Source: an uncultured Lysobacteraceae bacterium (GTDB lineage Bacteria; Pseudomonadota; Gammaproteobacteria; Xanthomonadales; Xanthomonadaceae). Taken from it: a DNA stretch of 64,000 nt. The position numbers were made by a program, and so were the translations under genes. Within the stretch, counting starts at the first letter, position 1. Each line of letters starts with the position of its first letter. Positions 15,156-24,694 of this stretch are shown in pieces. The stretch spans positions 1 to 64,000 of the forward strand of contig CALCNV010000031.1 in assembly GCA_937897645.1 (NCBI GenBank), written 5' to 3'. The notes under the pieces were generated by a model. The model had not been told where the DNA came from. It saw only the letters and a list, made by a program, of their open reading frames with translations, and ran no database searches.

Positions 15156-16571
15156 ATGCGCCTGGTGCCCCTGCTGCTTGCCCTGACCCTGTCCACTTCG
15201 CTGCATGCCGCCGAGCGCGAGACCCGCATTCCGGATCGCGCACTCGCCACCGCCGCCACCCTGCGCGAACAGGCCCTGGCCGACAACACCGGTTGGAAGG
15301 TCGTTGAATCGTTGACCACCGAGGTCGGCCCGCGCCTCGCCGGCAGCGAAGCCGATGCGCGTGCCGTGGCCTGGGCACAGGCGAAGTTCAAGGCCCTGGG
15401 TTACGACAAGGTGTGGATTGAACCGGTGACCTTTCCCAAGTGGGAGCGTCGCAGTGAAAGCGCCGCGATCCTGGGATCGCATGCGCAGGCGTTGACGATC
15501 ACTGCGCTTGGCGGCAGCCCGGGCGGAAAGGTGGAAGCCGAAGTCGTGCGTTTCGCCGACCTGGCCGCGCTTGAAGCCGCGCCCGACGGCTCGCTCGCCG
15601 GCAAGATCGCGTTCGTCGATTACCAGATGCAATCCGCGCGCGATGGCAGCGACTATCGCAACGGCAGCGCGATCCGCGGCAAGGGTCCCTCGGCCGCGAT
15701 CCGCAAGGGCGCCAGCGGTTTCCTGATGCGCTCGGCCGGCACCGACAACCATCGCGTGGCACACACCGGCATCACCCGTTTCGATGCCGGGCTCACGCCA
15801 ATCCCCAGCGCTTCGTTGACCGTTCCCGATGCCGACCAGCTTGCGCGCGTACTGGCCCTGGGCCCGACGCGCGTGCGCATGGCGCTGGATGCAGGCTGGA
15901 ATGGCGAAGCGACTTCGTACAACGTCGTCGGTGAAATCACCGGGCGCGAGAAGCCCGACGAAGTGGTGTTGATCGGCGGGCACCTGGATTCATGGGACCT
16001 GGGCACGGGTGCGATCGACGATGGCGCCGGCATCGGCATCACCATGGCGGCGGGTCATTTGATCGGCACGTTGAAGCAAGCCCCCAAGCGCACGATCCGC
16101 GTGGTCGCTTTCGCCAACGAAGAGCAGGGCCTGTACGGCGGCAAGGCCTATGCCGCGAAACATGCCGAAAGCGCGGCGAAGCACCAGCTGAGTGCGGAAA
16201 GTGATTTCGGCGCAGGACGCATCTATGCGTTCAACACCAGCGCACCGGAACATGCACTGGCCGCCACGCGGCAGATCGCGGATGCGCTTGCACCGCTTGG
16301 AATCGAATACACGCCGGGCAAAGGCGGCCCGGGACCGGACATCGGCCCGATCGCAGAAAAGGGCGCGGCATGGGCGTGGCTGGCGCAGGACGGCAGCGAT
16401 TATTTCGACCTGCACCACAATGCCGACGACACGCTGGACAAGATCGACCCGAAGGCGCTGGCGCAGAACGTGGCGGCGTATACCGTGTTCGCGTACCTGG
16501 CGGCGGAAGCGGAGGGGGAGTTTGGGAGCGTGGTGAAAGCGGCTGCGCCGGCAGCGGCAGAGTCCAAGTAG
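15156..16571 (+). CDS. Secreted M28 family metallopeptidase
   Basis: The 471-residue protein has a signal peptide (cleavage after LHAA, about residue 20). A PA-like insert at about residues 120-220 is followed by the M28 zinc-peptidase core: GGHLDSWDLGTGAIDDGAG gives the first His and the bridging Asp, NEEQGLYGG holds the catalytic and ligand glutamates, and HHNADDTLDK near the end carries the last His ligand. It resembles plasma glutamate carboxypeptidase-like aminopeptidases and would act in the periplasm or outside on peptides. It is a single gene. Confidence 0.93.
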   Translation: MRLVPLLLALTLSTSLHAAERETRIPDRALATAATLREQALADNTGWKVVESLTTEVGPRLAGSEADARAVAWAQAKFKALGYDKVWIEPVTFPKWERRSESAAILGSHAQALTITALGGSPGGKVEAEVVRFADLAALEAAPDGSLAGKIAFVDYQMQSARDGSDYRNGSAIRGKGPSAAIRKGASGFLMRSAGTDNHRVAHTGITRFDAGLTPIPSASLTVPDADQLARVLALGPTRVRMALDAGWNGEATSYNVVGEITGREKPDEVVLIGGHLDSWDLGTGAIDDGAGIGITMAAGHLIGTLKQAPKRTIRVVAFANEEQGLYGGKAYAAKHAESAAKHQLSAESDFGAGRIYAFNTSAPEHALAATRQIADALAPLGIEYTPGKGGPGPDIGPIAEKGAAWAWLAQDGSDYFDLHHNADDTLDKIDPKALAQNVAAYTVFAYLAAEAEGEFGSVVKAAAPAAAESK

Positions 16572-16588
16572 TTTCTCAACACTCGCAC

Positions 16589-16693
16589 GTCATCCCAGCG
16601 AACGCTGGGACCCATCTTGATGTTGCTCTTCGTTCGCATCCAAGACGAATCAAGATCAAGATCAAAATGGATCCCAGCGTTCGCTGGGATGAC
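16589..16693. repeat. Palindromic repeat pair, GTCATCCCAGCG family
   Basis: GTCATCCCAGCGAACGCTGG at 16589-16608 is inverted at 16674-16693, each arm itself being a palindrome. GATCAA hexamers fill part of the spacer. Single copies recur at 30923-30948 and 48543-48567. Confidence 0.75.
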
Positions 16694-16717
16694 GATGACT
16701 TTTATTCTGGATTCGTA

Positions 16718-16770
16718 GCGTGCGCCATGCGCACGACCATGCGTTGCGTGATCGTGCGCATGGCGCACGC
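16718..16770. repeat. 19-bp-stem hairpin downstream of the rRNA methyltransferase gene
   Basis: GCGTGCGCCATGCGCACGA at 16718-16736 is exactly inverted at 16752-16770. It lies just after the stop of the leftward methyltransferase gene and may serve as a transcription barrier. Confidence 0.55.
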
Positions 16771-16782
16771 AACCTCGACGCT

Positions 16783-17673
16783 TCAACCGCGATCGCGTTG
16801 CCACTCGGCCAGGAACACCGCGGTCGCGGCGGCGACGTTGAGGCTTTCCACCGCGCCACTGCCGGGAATGGACAGGCGCAGGTCGCAGGTCGCGGCGAGT
16901 TCCGGGTCCATGCCCTCGCCTTCCGCGCCCATCACGTAGACCAGGCGCTGCGGCAAGGGCGTGGCGAACAGGTCTTCGCCACCGCGCACGATGGTCGCGC
17001 CCAGTTGGAAACCTGCCGCACGCAACTGCGCCAGTGCGTCCGCACGTTCGCCCATGCGCACCAGCGGCACCTGTTCTGCACCGCCTTCGGCCACGCGTGC
17101 AGCGGCGCCGGAGACGGCGAGCGTGGAGTCGTGCGACTGCAGGATGGCCGCGACGCCGAAATGCGCGGACGAGCGCAGGATGGCGCCGAAGTTGTGCGGA
17201 TTGCCTACGCCATCCAACCACAGCGCGAGCACGGGTCCTGCTGGCAGCGTGGCGAGCCACTCGGTCAACGACCGTGGCTCCACGCGCAGGACGTCAGCGA
17301 CGACGCCCTCGTGGTGCGAACTGGCGGCAAGTTTGCCGAGGTCGGCTTCTTCAACGATGCGATAGCCGATCCGGTTCTGCACGCACCACGCCAGCAACGG
17401 CTGCAATTGCGGGATGCGCGAATCGAGCAGGTAGAGCTTGCGGATGGCCTCGGGACGCTGCGCGAACACAGCGCGCACTGCGTTCAAGCCGTAATAACGC
17501 AGCTCCTGCCTGTTGCTATTTTCATGCCTTGGCGGCGGACGATCCTCGCGGACCGGGTTTGCTTCGCGCCTGGCAGCATGCTCGTGCTGGCGCCGATCCG
17601 AGTTCTCGCGCTGGCGCGCGGCGTCGGGACGGATGGAGGCCTTGTCCCACGGCGAAGGTGGCTTACTGGTCAT
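16783..17673 (-). CDS. SpoU/TrmH-family RNA 2'-O-methyltransferase (RlmB-like)
   Basis: The 296-residue protein has a substrate-binding N-terminal domain (ELRYYGLNAVRAVF) and the three SPOUT motifs NPHNFGAILRSSAHFG, VMGAEGEGM and IPGSGAVESLNVAAA, which form the knotted SAM site. The first 60 residues are an Arg/Asp-rich extension. The ATG at 17673 overlaps the acetyltransferase stop by 11 bases; an upstream in-frame start at 17712 is possible. The likely substrate is 23S rRNA, but a tRNA target cannot be excluded. Confidence 0.88.
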   Translation of the reverse strand: MTSKPPSPWDKASIRPDAARQRENSDRRQHEHAARREANPVREDRPPPRHENSNRQELRYYGLNAVRAVFAQRPEAIRKLYLLDSRIPQLQPLLAWCVQNRIGYRIVEEADLGKLAASSHHEGVVADVLRVEPRSLTEWLATLPAGPVLALWLDGVGNPHNFGAILRSSAHFGVAAILQSHDSTLAVSGAAARVAEGGAEQVPLVRMGERADALAQLRAAGFQLGATIVRGGEDLFATPLPQRLVYVMGAEGEGMDPELAATCDLRLSIPGSGAVESLNVAAATAVFLAEWQRDRG

Positions 17674-18202
17674 CGAGGTTCCTGCGGACTTTGGCGAATA
17701 CGCGCAGATCATGCAGCACCCCGCGCTTGAATACAGCTGCGCGTTGCACGCCCTCTTCCAGGAACCCGTTCTTGCGCAGCACCTGGGCCGAGCCGATGTT
17801 GAATCCCAGCACCGTGGCGTAGAGCCGGTACAGCTGCAATTCCTGCATCACCCAGGGCGCAAACACCGATACCGCACGGGTCATGCTGCCCTTGCCCCAA
17901 TGGGCGCGGCCCAGCCAGTAGCCGAACTCGGCCGAATGCACGCGCTCGCCTGTGCCAGGGCGCGCGCCGATGCCCCCGCAGGCTTCGCCGTCGATTTCGA
18001 TGGCGAACACGGGACCGGACAGGTCGATGACCTGCCCGGCAAGGAAGGCCTCGCCATCTTCGCGCGTGTACGGAGAGGGAAAGCGGTCACTCACGCCCCG
18101 CGAGACCTGCGGGTCGTCGGCATGCCGCACCAGGCTGTCCAGGTCCGCGGCACGCCATGGCCGCAGCACGAAGCCCTCGCCCTGCAGTCGCGTGTCAGCC
18201 AT
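17663..18202 (-). CDS. GNAT family N-acetyltransferase (RimJ/RimL type)
   Basis: The 179-residue protein follows the RimJ/L pattern: GFVLRPWRAADLDSLVRHA at the start, FGYWLGRAHWGKGSMTRA (acetyl-CoA binding) in the middle and VLGFNIGSAQVLRKNGFLEEG near the end. It would acetylate an amino group of a protein or small molecule; the target is unknown. It overlaps the efflux pump gene by 8 bases and the methyltransferase gene by 11 bases, so all three are likely transcribed together. Confidence 0.9.
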   Translation of the reverse strand: MADTRLQGEGFVLRPWRAADLDSLVRHADDPQVSRGVSDRFPSPYTREDGEAFLAGQVIDLSGPVFAIEIDGEACGGIGARPGTGERVHSAEFGYWLGRAHWGKGSMTRAVSVFAPWVMQELQLYRLYATVLGFNIGSAQVLRKNGFLEEGVQRAAVFKRGVLHDLRVFAKVRRNLDDQ

Positions 18203-21200
18203 GGCCGCCCACGGCCGGCGTTTCGTCTTCCAGTTTCTGCAATTCGTGTGCGACGGCTTCCGGCGAACGCGTGTACGGCGCCAACAGCGCGTAGAACGCA
18301 GGCACCACGAACAGCGACAACAACGTGGAGAACGCTACGCCAAACACCACGACCACGCCGATGGTGGCGCGGCTGGCCGAACCCGGGCCGCCGGCCAGCA
18401 CCAGCGGCAGCGCGCCCATGATGGTGGCCACCGAGGTCATCAGGATCGGACGCAGGCGCACCGCCGAGGATTCGGCGATGGCCTGCTGGATGCTGCGGCC
18501 GTCGTCACGCAACTGGTTGGCGAACTCGACGATGAGGATGCCGTTCTTCGCCGCCAGTCCGATCAGCATGACGATGCCGATCTGGCTGAAAAGGTTCAGC
18601 GTGCCGCCGGTGAGCCACAAACCGAGCAAGGCGCCAAGCACGGCGAGCGGCACGGTGAGCATGATCACGAACGGATGGATGAAGCTCTCGAACTGCGCCG
18701 CCAGCACCAGGTACACGATCAACAGCGCCAGCGCGAACGTCACCAGTACCGCGCCACCGGCCTGCTGGTATTCGCGTGACTCGCCCTTCCAGTCGATCTG
18801 CGCGTGCTCCGGCAATTCTTCGGCAATCGTGTTGCGCGTCCATTCGATGGCTTCGCCCATGCTGTAGCCGGGCGCAAGGCCTGCGCTGATGGTGATCGCA
18901 CGCAGGCGATTGAAGCGATTGAAGCTGCCCGGCTCCGCGATTTCACTCAGGGTCACCAGGTTGGACAATGGCACCAGTTGTTCGCCACTGCCGCGCACAT
19001 AGGTGTTGGCCAGGTCTTCCGGCGAGGTGCGGTTTTCGCGGCCGGCCTGCAGCATCACGTCATATTCTTCGCCCTGGTCGACGAAGGTGGTGACCTGGCG
19101 CGAACCCATCATGGTTTCCAGCGTGCGTCCGATTTCCTGGACCGACACGCCCAGGTCGGCGGCACGCTCGCGGTTGATGTTGACGCGCATCTGCGGGCGG
19201 GTTTCCTTGTAATCGGAATCCGGATCCTGGATGCCCGGGTTGCCTTCCATGCGCACCAGCATGCGGTCGCGCCACTGCGCCAGTTCCGCGTAGTCCGGCC
19301 CACCCAGCACCAGTTGGTAACGCTGGCCACGACCACCGATCAGGCCACCCGGCACGTTGGCGCGCGCCTGCACGCCGGGCAGTGCACTCAGCTTGCCACG
19401 CAGTTCGTTGACCACTTCAGCGGTGCTGACGTTGCGCTTGTCCCAGTCCTGCAGGAACACCGTCACATTGCCCGTGTGCATTTCCTCGCTGGCACCAAAG
19501 CCACCGGGCACGCGCGAATTGGCGCGGTCGATAGGTTTGTCGGCGCCGATTTCTCCGGCCATGATCTTCTCGACCTGTTGCACCTGGCCGACGGTGTAAT
19601 CGAAACCGGCACCTTCCGGGCCCTGGATGGAGATGTTGAAGCGTCCGCGATCCTCGGCCGGAGCAAGTTCCTTGGGCACGCGCAGGTATAGCACTACTGC
19701 TAGCACTGCACAGACCACCATTGTCACCACTACCATCACCAGAATGCGCTTGCTAGACAACGCGACCAATCCTTGGATGCGCTTGCCATAGCCATTACTC
19801 AATTTATCCAGTTGTCGATTGCGCCACGCATTGAAGCCTGTTTCCGCGCCATGCGCGCGCACCAGCTTGGACGACATCATCGGCGTCAGTGTCAGCGCGA
19901 CGAACGCGGAAATCGCCACCGCGCTGGCCAGCGCGACGGACAGTTCGCGGAACAGACGGCCGCTGTTGCCCTCCATGAAACCCACGGGCAGGAACACAGC
20001 GACGAGCACCGCGGTCGTCGCGATCACCGCGAACGCCACCTGCTCGGTGCCGCGTTTCGCGGCGACCAGTGGTGGTTCACCGAGATCGGCGCGGCGCTGG
20101 ATGTTTTCCAGCACCACGATGGCGTCATCCACCACCAGACCAATGCACAGCACCAGCGCCAGCAAGGTCAACAGGTTGATGGAGAACCCGAACGCATACA
20201 GCGCGATGAACGATGCGATCAGGCACACCGGTACCGTCACCGCCGGAATCAACGCCGCGCGCAGGCTGCCCAGGAACAACCAGATGACGATGAAGACCAG
20301 CGCCAGGGCTTCCAGCAAGGTCGCATAGACGCGTTCCACCGAGGCCTCGATGAAAACGGTGCTGTCGAAGGCCACGAAGATCTCGGTGCCGGCCGGCAGG
20401 GTCGGTCGGATGCGGTCGGCCTCGGCGCGCGCGGCGCGCGCGACATCCAGTGCGTTCGCGGTGGACGTGCGCACGATGCCCAGGCCCACGTTGGGCACCG
20501 AATTGCTGCGCAGGTAGGAACGGCGCTCCTCAGGCCCCAGCTCCACCTTGGCCACGTCGCCCAGACGCACCACGTAGCCGTCCGTGCCCTTGCCGAGCGG
20601 GATCTGCGCGAACTGTTCCGCGGTCTGGTAGCCGCGCTCGACGCGCAGGGTGAAATCGCGGGTGCCGGACTCGATGCGGCCGGCGGGCAATTCGATGTTC
20701 TGGGTGCGCAAGGCGGTTTCGATGTCGCTGGCGGTGATGCCGCGTGCCGCCATCGCATCGCGGTCCAGCCAGATGCGCATGGCATAGCGCTGGCCGCCAC
20801 CGAGTTGCACGCGGGCCACGCCATCCAGCGACGACAGGCGATCCAGCACGTAGCGGTCGGCGTAGTCGGTGAGCGCCATGGTGTCCATCTTGGTGGAGCG
20901 CATGTTCAGCCAGACGATCACGTCGGCGTCGGCTTCCACTTTTTCCACTTCCGGCGGATCGGCTTCTTCCGGCATGCGGTCCATGACCCGGCTGACCGCA
21001 TCGCGCACGTCGTTGGCGGCGGCTTCGATGTCACGGCTGAGGTTGAATTCGATGGTGACGCGCGAGCGGCCGTTGACGCTGCTGGACTGGATGGTATTGA
21101 TGCCCTCGATGCCCGACAGCGCGTCTTCCAGGATCTGGGTGATGCGGGTTTCGACCACGGCGGCGGAGGCGCCCGGATAGGTCACGTCCACCGACACGAT

Positions 21201-21329
21201 GGGCGGATCGATGTTGGGCAGCTCGCGCAGGGTCAGGCGCATGAACGACATCGCGCCCAGCACCACCAGCAACAGGCTGACCACCACGGCCATGACCGGA
21301 CGCTTGATCGAAAGATCGGAGAGCTTCAT
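18195..21329 (-). CDS. RND efflux transporter permease (AcrB/MexF-like)
   Basis: The 1044-residue inner-membrane pump has the RND layout: TM1 at residues 12-30, a large periplasmic loop (NIDPPIVSVDVTYPGAS onward), TM2-TM6 with GLVVDDAIVVLENI, a second loop, and TM8-TM12 ending near residue 1020. It exports drugs or other toxic compounds by proton antiport as a trimer. It lies 4 bases after the adaptor gene. No outer-membrane channel gene is present, so a channel from elsewhere must be used. The substrate is not predictable; the closest types are multidrug pumps, not metal pumps. Confidence 0.95.
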   Translation of the reverse strand: MKLSDLSIKRPVMAVVVSLLLVVLGAMSFMRLTLRELPNIDPPIVSVDVTYPGASAAVVETRITQILEDALSGIEGINTIQSSSVNGRSRVTIEFNLSRDIEAAANDVRDAVSRVMDRMPEEADPPEVEKVEADADVIVWLNMRSTKMDTMALTDYADRYVLDRLSSLDGVARVQLGGGQRYAMRIWLDRDAMAARGITASDIETALRTQNIELPAGRIESGTRDFTLRVERGYQTAEQFAQIPLGKGTDGYVVRLGDVAKVELGPEERRSYLRSNSVPNVGLGIVRTSTANALDVARAARAEADRIRPTLPAGTEIFVAFDSTVFIEASVERVYATLLEALALVFIVIWLFLGSLRAALIPAVTVPVCLIASFIALYAFGFSINLLTLLALVLCIGLVVDDAIVVLENIQRRADLGEPPLVAAKRGTEQVAFAVIATTAVLVAVFLPVGFMEGNSGRLFRELSVALASAVAISAFVALTLTPMMSSKLVRAHGAETGFNAWRNRQLDKLSNGYGKRIQGLVALSSKRILVMVVVTMVVCAVLAVVLYLRVPKELAPAEDRGRFNISIQGPEGAGFDYTVGQVQQVEKIMAGEIGADKPIDRANSRVPGGFGASEEMHTGNVTVFLQDWDKRNVSTAEVVNELRGKLSALPGVQARANVPGGLIGGRGQRYQLVLGGPDYAELAQWRDRMLVRMEGNPGIQDPDSDYKETRPQMRVNINRERAADLGVSVQEIGRTLETMMGSRQVTTFVDQGEEYDVMLQAGRENRTSPEDLANTYVRGSGEQLVPLSNLVTLSEIAEPGSFNRFNRLRAITISAGLAPGYSMGEAIEWTRNTIAEELPEHAQIDWKGESREYQQAGGAVLVTFALALLIVYLVLAAQFESFIHPFVIMLTVPLAVLGALLGLWLTGGTLNLFSQIGIVMLIGLAAKNGILIVEFANQLRDDGRSIQQAIAESSAVRLRPILMTSVATIMGALPLVLAGGPGSASRATIGVVVVFGVAFSTLLSLFVVPAFYALLAPYTRSPEAVAHELQKLEDETPAVGGHG

Positions 21330-21333
21330 GCGC

Positions 21334-22434
21334 TCAGCCCTGCTTTGCCGGCGCGCCCGTGGTGGCTTGTGCCGGCGTATCGGCGACCTTCACCCCCGGA
21401 CGCAGCTTGCCGGTGCCTTCCACGACGATGCGTTCGCCACTGGCCAGCCCTTCCACGATTTCCACCTTGCCGTCACGGCGCACGCCGGCGACAACCTTGG
21501 CCTGCTCCACGCTGCCATCCGCCGTGACGCGGTAGACGAAGGACTCACGCCCCACCTGCACGACGGCAAGCTCCGGGATGACCAACGCCTGTCGCTCCGG
21601 GCGGAACAGGCGCAGGTCCAGCAGCATGCCCGGGCGCAACACGCGATCCGGATTGGGGAAATCGGCGCGCACGGTGACCGCACGCGTGTTCGGATCCAGG
21701 CGTGCGTCCACGGTGGAGACGTTGCCGGTGAATTCGCGACCGGGATACGCCACGGTGCGGCCGATGACCTGGTTGCCGGCCTGCACTGACGCGAGTGCCG
21801 ATTCCGGCACCTGGAAATCGGCATACACGCGCGACACATCGTCCAGCGTGGCGATGACCGTGCTGGGCGTGATCAGTGCACCGGGGCTGACCTGGCGCAG
21901 GCCGAGCACGCCGGCGAACGGCGCACGCACGTTGCGGTCGCCGATGTCCGCACGCATCTGCTGTACACGCGCCAGTGCTGCATCGCGAATGGCCTTCTGC
22001 GTGTCGATGGAAGCACGCGCGACCAGTTGCTGGTCGGCAAGCGCAGCCTGGCGCTTGTACAACTGGTCGGCTTCGGCATACAGCGCTTGGGCAGAAACCA
22101 GGGCAGCCTGTTGCGAATCACCGCGCAGGGTGACGAGCGGCGTACCCGCAGATACGACATCCCCACTCTCGAAGTGCACGTCCTGCACCACTTCGCTGAC
22201 CTTGGAGGTCAACGCCACCGATTCACGCGCCTTCACGCTGCCGATGGCCTGCAGGCTGTCGCTCCATGCACTGGGCTGCACCAGCAAGGTCGTCACCGGG
22301 ATCGGCTTGGCTGCCGCGCCTGCACCTGGACCTGCACCTGGACCGGATGCATTCGCCGATTGCTTGCCGCAAGCGGCAAGCAGGGTAATCATCAACACCA
22401 CGAACGTGGCGCGTGCGCGCGTTTGCATCAGCAT
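21334..22434 (-). CDS. RND efflux periplasmic adaptor subunit
   Basis: The 366-residue membrane-fusion protein begins with a lipoprotein signal (MITLLAACGKQ, lipidated Cys about residue 22). It contains the barrel-sandwich and hairpin domains (VHFESGDVVSAGTPLVTLRG, then VRAPFAGVLGLRQVSPGALI) and a beta-barrel domain with RVYADFQVPESALA. It bridges the pump to an outer-membrane channel. It is the first gene of the operon with the pump. No regulator gene lies directly upstream. Confidence 0.94.
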   Translation of the reverse strand: MLMQTRARATFVVLMITLLAACGKQSANASGPGAGPGAGAAAKPIPVTTLLVQPSAWSDSLQAIGSVKARESVALTSKVSEVVQDVHFESGDVVSAGTPLVTLRGDSQQAALVSAQALYAEADQLYKRQAALADQQLVARASIDTQKAIRDAALARVQQMRADIGDRNVRAPFAGVLGLRQVSPGALITPSTVIATLDDVSRVYADFQVPESALASVQAGNQVIGRTVAYPGREFTGNVSTVDARLDPNTRAVTVRADFPNPDRVLRPGMLLDLRLFRPERQALVIPELAVVQVGRESFVYRVTADGSVEQAKVVAGVRRDGKVEIVEGLASGERIVVEGTGKLRPGVKVADTPAQATTGAPAKQG

Positions 22435-22548
22435 GGGGTTTCCGTAATCCTGGTTACCTGCCGAGTTTACCGGGCCAGGATGGAAGCCGGCGTGACAAGT
22501 GCGGTTTGCAGGGCATGACTAACGACCCTTGTGCCACCCTGACACTTG

Positions 22549-22657
22549 CAGCGCCGAGCTTGCTCGGCTGCCCTGCGTCTGTAGAGCCGAGCTTGCGCGG
22601 CTGCTTTTCTTACCGAGGATCAAGAGCAGCCGGGCAAGCTCGGCGCTACAGGGCATG
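22549..22657. repeat. Three-arm palindromic repeat, GCCGAGCTTGCTCGGC family
   Basis: Two forward units (from 22549 and from 22581) and one inverted unit (ending 22657) of the repeat seen at 12965 and 39273 fill most of the gap between the adaptor gene and cysNC. Confidence 0.7.
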
Positions 22658-22675
22658 GACTCGACTCGCGGGGCC

Positions 22676-24541
22676 TCAGCCCAGGCCCAGTTTTTCCAGC
22701 ACCAGGGCGGCGAGCTTCTCGGGACTGCTACTGCCCGCATCCAGGTGCACTTCGGCGTGCTCCGGGATTTCATAGGGAGAATCAATGCCGGTGAAGTTGG
22801 GGATCTGCCCGGCACGCGCCTTGCGGTACAGGCCCTTCACATCGCGCTCCTCGGCCAGCGCCAGCGGCACGTCGACGAAGATCTCGATGAACTCGCCGTC
22901 CTCGAAACGCGCACGCGCCATTTGGCGTTCGGCACGGAACGGGGAAATGAAGCTGACCAGCACGATCAACCCGGCGTCCGTCATCAGCTTCGCCACTTCG
23001 GCGACGCGGCGGATGTTTTCGACGCGGTCCTCGTCGGTGAAGCCGAGGTCGCGATTCAAGCCATGGCGCACGTTGTCGCCGTCCAGCAGGAAGGTGTGGT
23101 AACCCAGGGCGTGCAGGCGCTTGTCGACGAGGTTGGCGATGGTGGACTTGCCCGCACCGGACAGGCCGGTGAACCACAGCACGCGCGGCGGCTGGCCCTT
23201 GATGCGCGCGCGCGCGGCCTTGTCCACTTCCAGGTGCTGCCAATGCACGTTGCCGGCGCGGCGCAGGGCGAAATCCAGCGTACCGGCCGCGACGGTGCCA
23301 TTGCTGTGCCGATCGATCAGGATGAAGCCGCCCAGCGTGCGGTTGTCCGCGTAGGGCATGAAAGCGATGGGTTCGTCGAGGCTGAGGTTGACGTAGGCGA
23401 CCTCATTCAATTCCAGTCGTTTCGCGGCCAGGAATTCCTGCGTATTGACGTCGATGCGGTGCTTGATTTCGCTGACCGTGGCCGACACTGTGCGCGTACC
23501 GATCTTCAGCCAGTACGGCCGGCCCGGCAGCAGGGCTGCATCGTCCATCCACAGCACATGCGCGGCGAACTGGTCGGCGACCTGCGGCGGATCGTCCGCC
23601 GCCGCGATCACGTCGCCACGGCTGATGTCGATTTCGTCCGCCAAGGTCAGCGTCACCGCCTGCCCCGCGTGTGCGGCAATGGTTTCCTGGTCACCCACGA
23701 ACACCTGCGCCACGCGCGAACGACGGCCTGAAGGCAGCACCACCACGTCATCACCGACGCGTGCGCCACCCGCGGCAATCGTACCGGCGAAGCCGCGGAA
23801 ATTCTGGTGCGGACGACTGACGTACTGCACCGGCAGGCGCAGGCCACCGCTGGTGTCCTGAGTGGAAAGCTGCACGGTTTCAAGGTGTTCGAGCAGGCTC
23901 GGACCGCGGTACCACGGCATCGCATCGGAATGCGTGGACAGGTTGTCACCGTTCAACGCGGACAGCGGGATGAAGGTGACCTGTTCGATCCCCAGTTGCT
24001 CCGCCAGCATCTGGTAGCCCGCGACGATGCCGTCGAAGACGTCCTGCGCGTAGCCGACCAGGTCCATCTTGTTCACCGCCAGCACCACATGGCGGATGCC
24101 CAGCAGGGACACGATGTAACTGTGGCGGCGCGTCTGCGTCAGCAGACCCTTGCGCGCATCCACCAGCACCACCGCGAGATCGGCCGTCGATGCGCCGGTC
24201 GCCATGTTGCGGGTGTACTGCTCGTGCCCGGGGCAGTCGGCGACGATGAACTTGCGGCGCTCAGTGTCGAAGTAGCGATAGGCCACGTCGATGGTGATGC
24301 CTTGCTCGCGCTCGGCGGCCAGGCCGTCGAGCAGCAACGCATAGTCGATGTCGCCACCGCGCGTGCCGTGGCGCTTGCTGTCGGCGCTGAGCGCGGCGAG
24401 CTGGTCGTCGAACAGGCGTTTGCTGTCGTACAGCAGCCGCCCGATCAAGGTGCTCTTGCCGTCATCCACGCTGCCACAGGTGATGAAGCGCAGCAACGGC
24501 TTGTCTTCGTGCTGCTTGAGGTAGGTGGCGATGTCAGACAC
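22676..24541 (-). CDS. cysNC: Bifunctional sulfate adenylyltransferase large subunit / APS kinase
   Basis: The 621-residue protein joins CysN, the GTPase that drives ATP sulfurylase, to CysC, which phosphorylates APS to PAPS. The CysN part has G1 CGSVDDGKSTLIGRLL, DCPGHEQYTRN and NKMDLV. The CysC part starts near residue 440 with P-loop GLSGAGKSTIANLV and DGDNVRHGLNRDLGF. The frame is open to 24676, but that stretch is a palindromic repeat; the GTG at 24541 (VSDIATYLKQHE) behind GGGGGGAAT gives the normal N terminus. It follows cysD, 153 bases downstream of its stop. Confidence 0.94.
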   Translation of the reverse strand: MSDIATYLKQHEDKPLLRFITCGSVDDGKSTLIGRLLYDSKRLFDDQLAALSADSKRHGTRGGDIDYALLLDGLAAEREQGITIDVAYRYFDTERRKFIVADCPGHEQYTRNMATGASTADLAVVLVDARKGLLTQTRRHSYIVSLLGIRHVVLAVNKMDLVGYAQDVFDGIVAGYQMLAEQLGIEQVTFIPLSALNGDNLSTHSDAMPWYRGPSLLEHLETVQLSTQDTSGGLRLPVQYVSRPHQNFRGFAGTIAAGGARVGDDVVVLPSGRRSRVAQVFVGDQETIAAHAGQAVTLTLADEIDISRGDVIAAADDPPQVADQFAAHVLWMDDAALLPGRPYWLKIGTRTVSATVSEIKHRIDVNTQEFLAAKRLELNEVAYVNLSLDEPIAFMPYADNRTLGGFILIDRHSNGTVAAGTLDFALRRAGNVHWQHLEVDKAARARIKGQPPRVLWFTGLSGAGKSTIANLVDKRLHALGYHTFLLDGDNVRHGLNRDLGFTDEDRVENIRRVAEVAKLMTDAGLIVLVSFISPFRAERQMARARFEDGEFIEIFVDVPLALAEERDVKGLYRKARAGQIPNFTGIDSPYEIPEHAEVHLDAGSSSPEKLAALVLEKLGLG

Positions 24542-24546
24542 CGGAT

Positions 24547-24662
24547 TCCCCCCTTTGCAAAAGGGGGGCCAGGGGGGATTTGCCCTTGATCTTGATCTTC
24601 GTGTTTTGCAGGAATTGCGCGAAGAGCAAATCCCCCTCGGTCCCCCTTTTGCAAAGGGGGGG
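24547..24662. repeat. Large GC-rich inverted repeat between cysD and cysNC
   Basis: TCCCCCCTTTGCAAAAGGGG from 24547 is mirrored by the arm ending at 24662, with arms of about 37 bases including GGGGGGATTTGC. Each arm holds an internal palindrome around TTTGCAAA. GATC-type hexamers lie in the spacer (24584-24599). Confidence 0.8.
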
Positions 24663-24694
24663 GCGGAAGCCGGCATGCGCTTGGATAAGGGTCA

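Noticed and set aside
19773..21527. A 584-codon plus-strand frame opposite the RND pump and adaptor genes
   Set aside because: The composition (His, Arg, Gln, Gly rich) is that of an antisense shadow; the RND protein on the other strand is unmistakable.
24542..24676. A 45-residue N-terminal extension of CysNC
   Set aside because: It translates a palindromic repeat; the GTG at 24541 gives the usual CysN N terminus.
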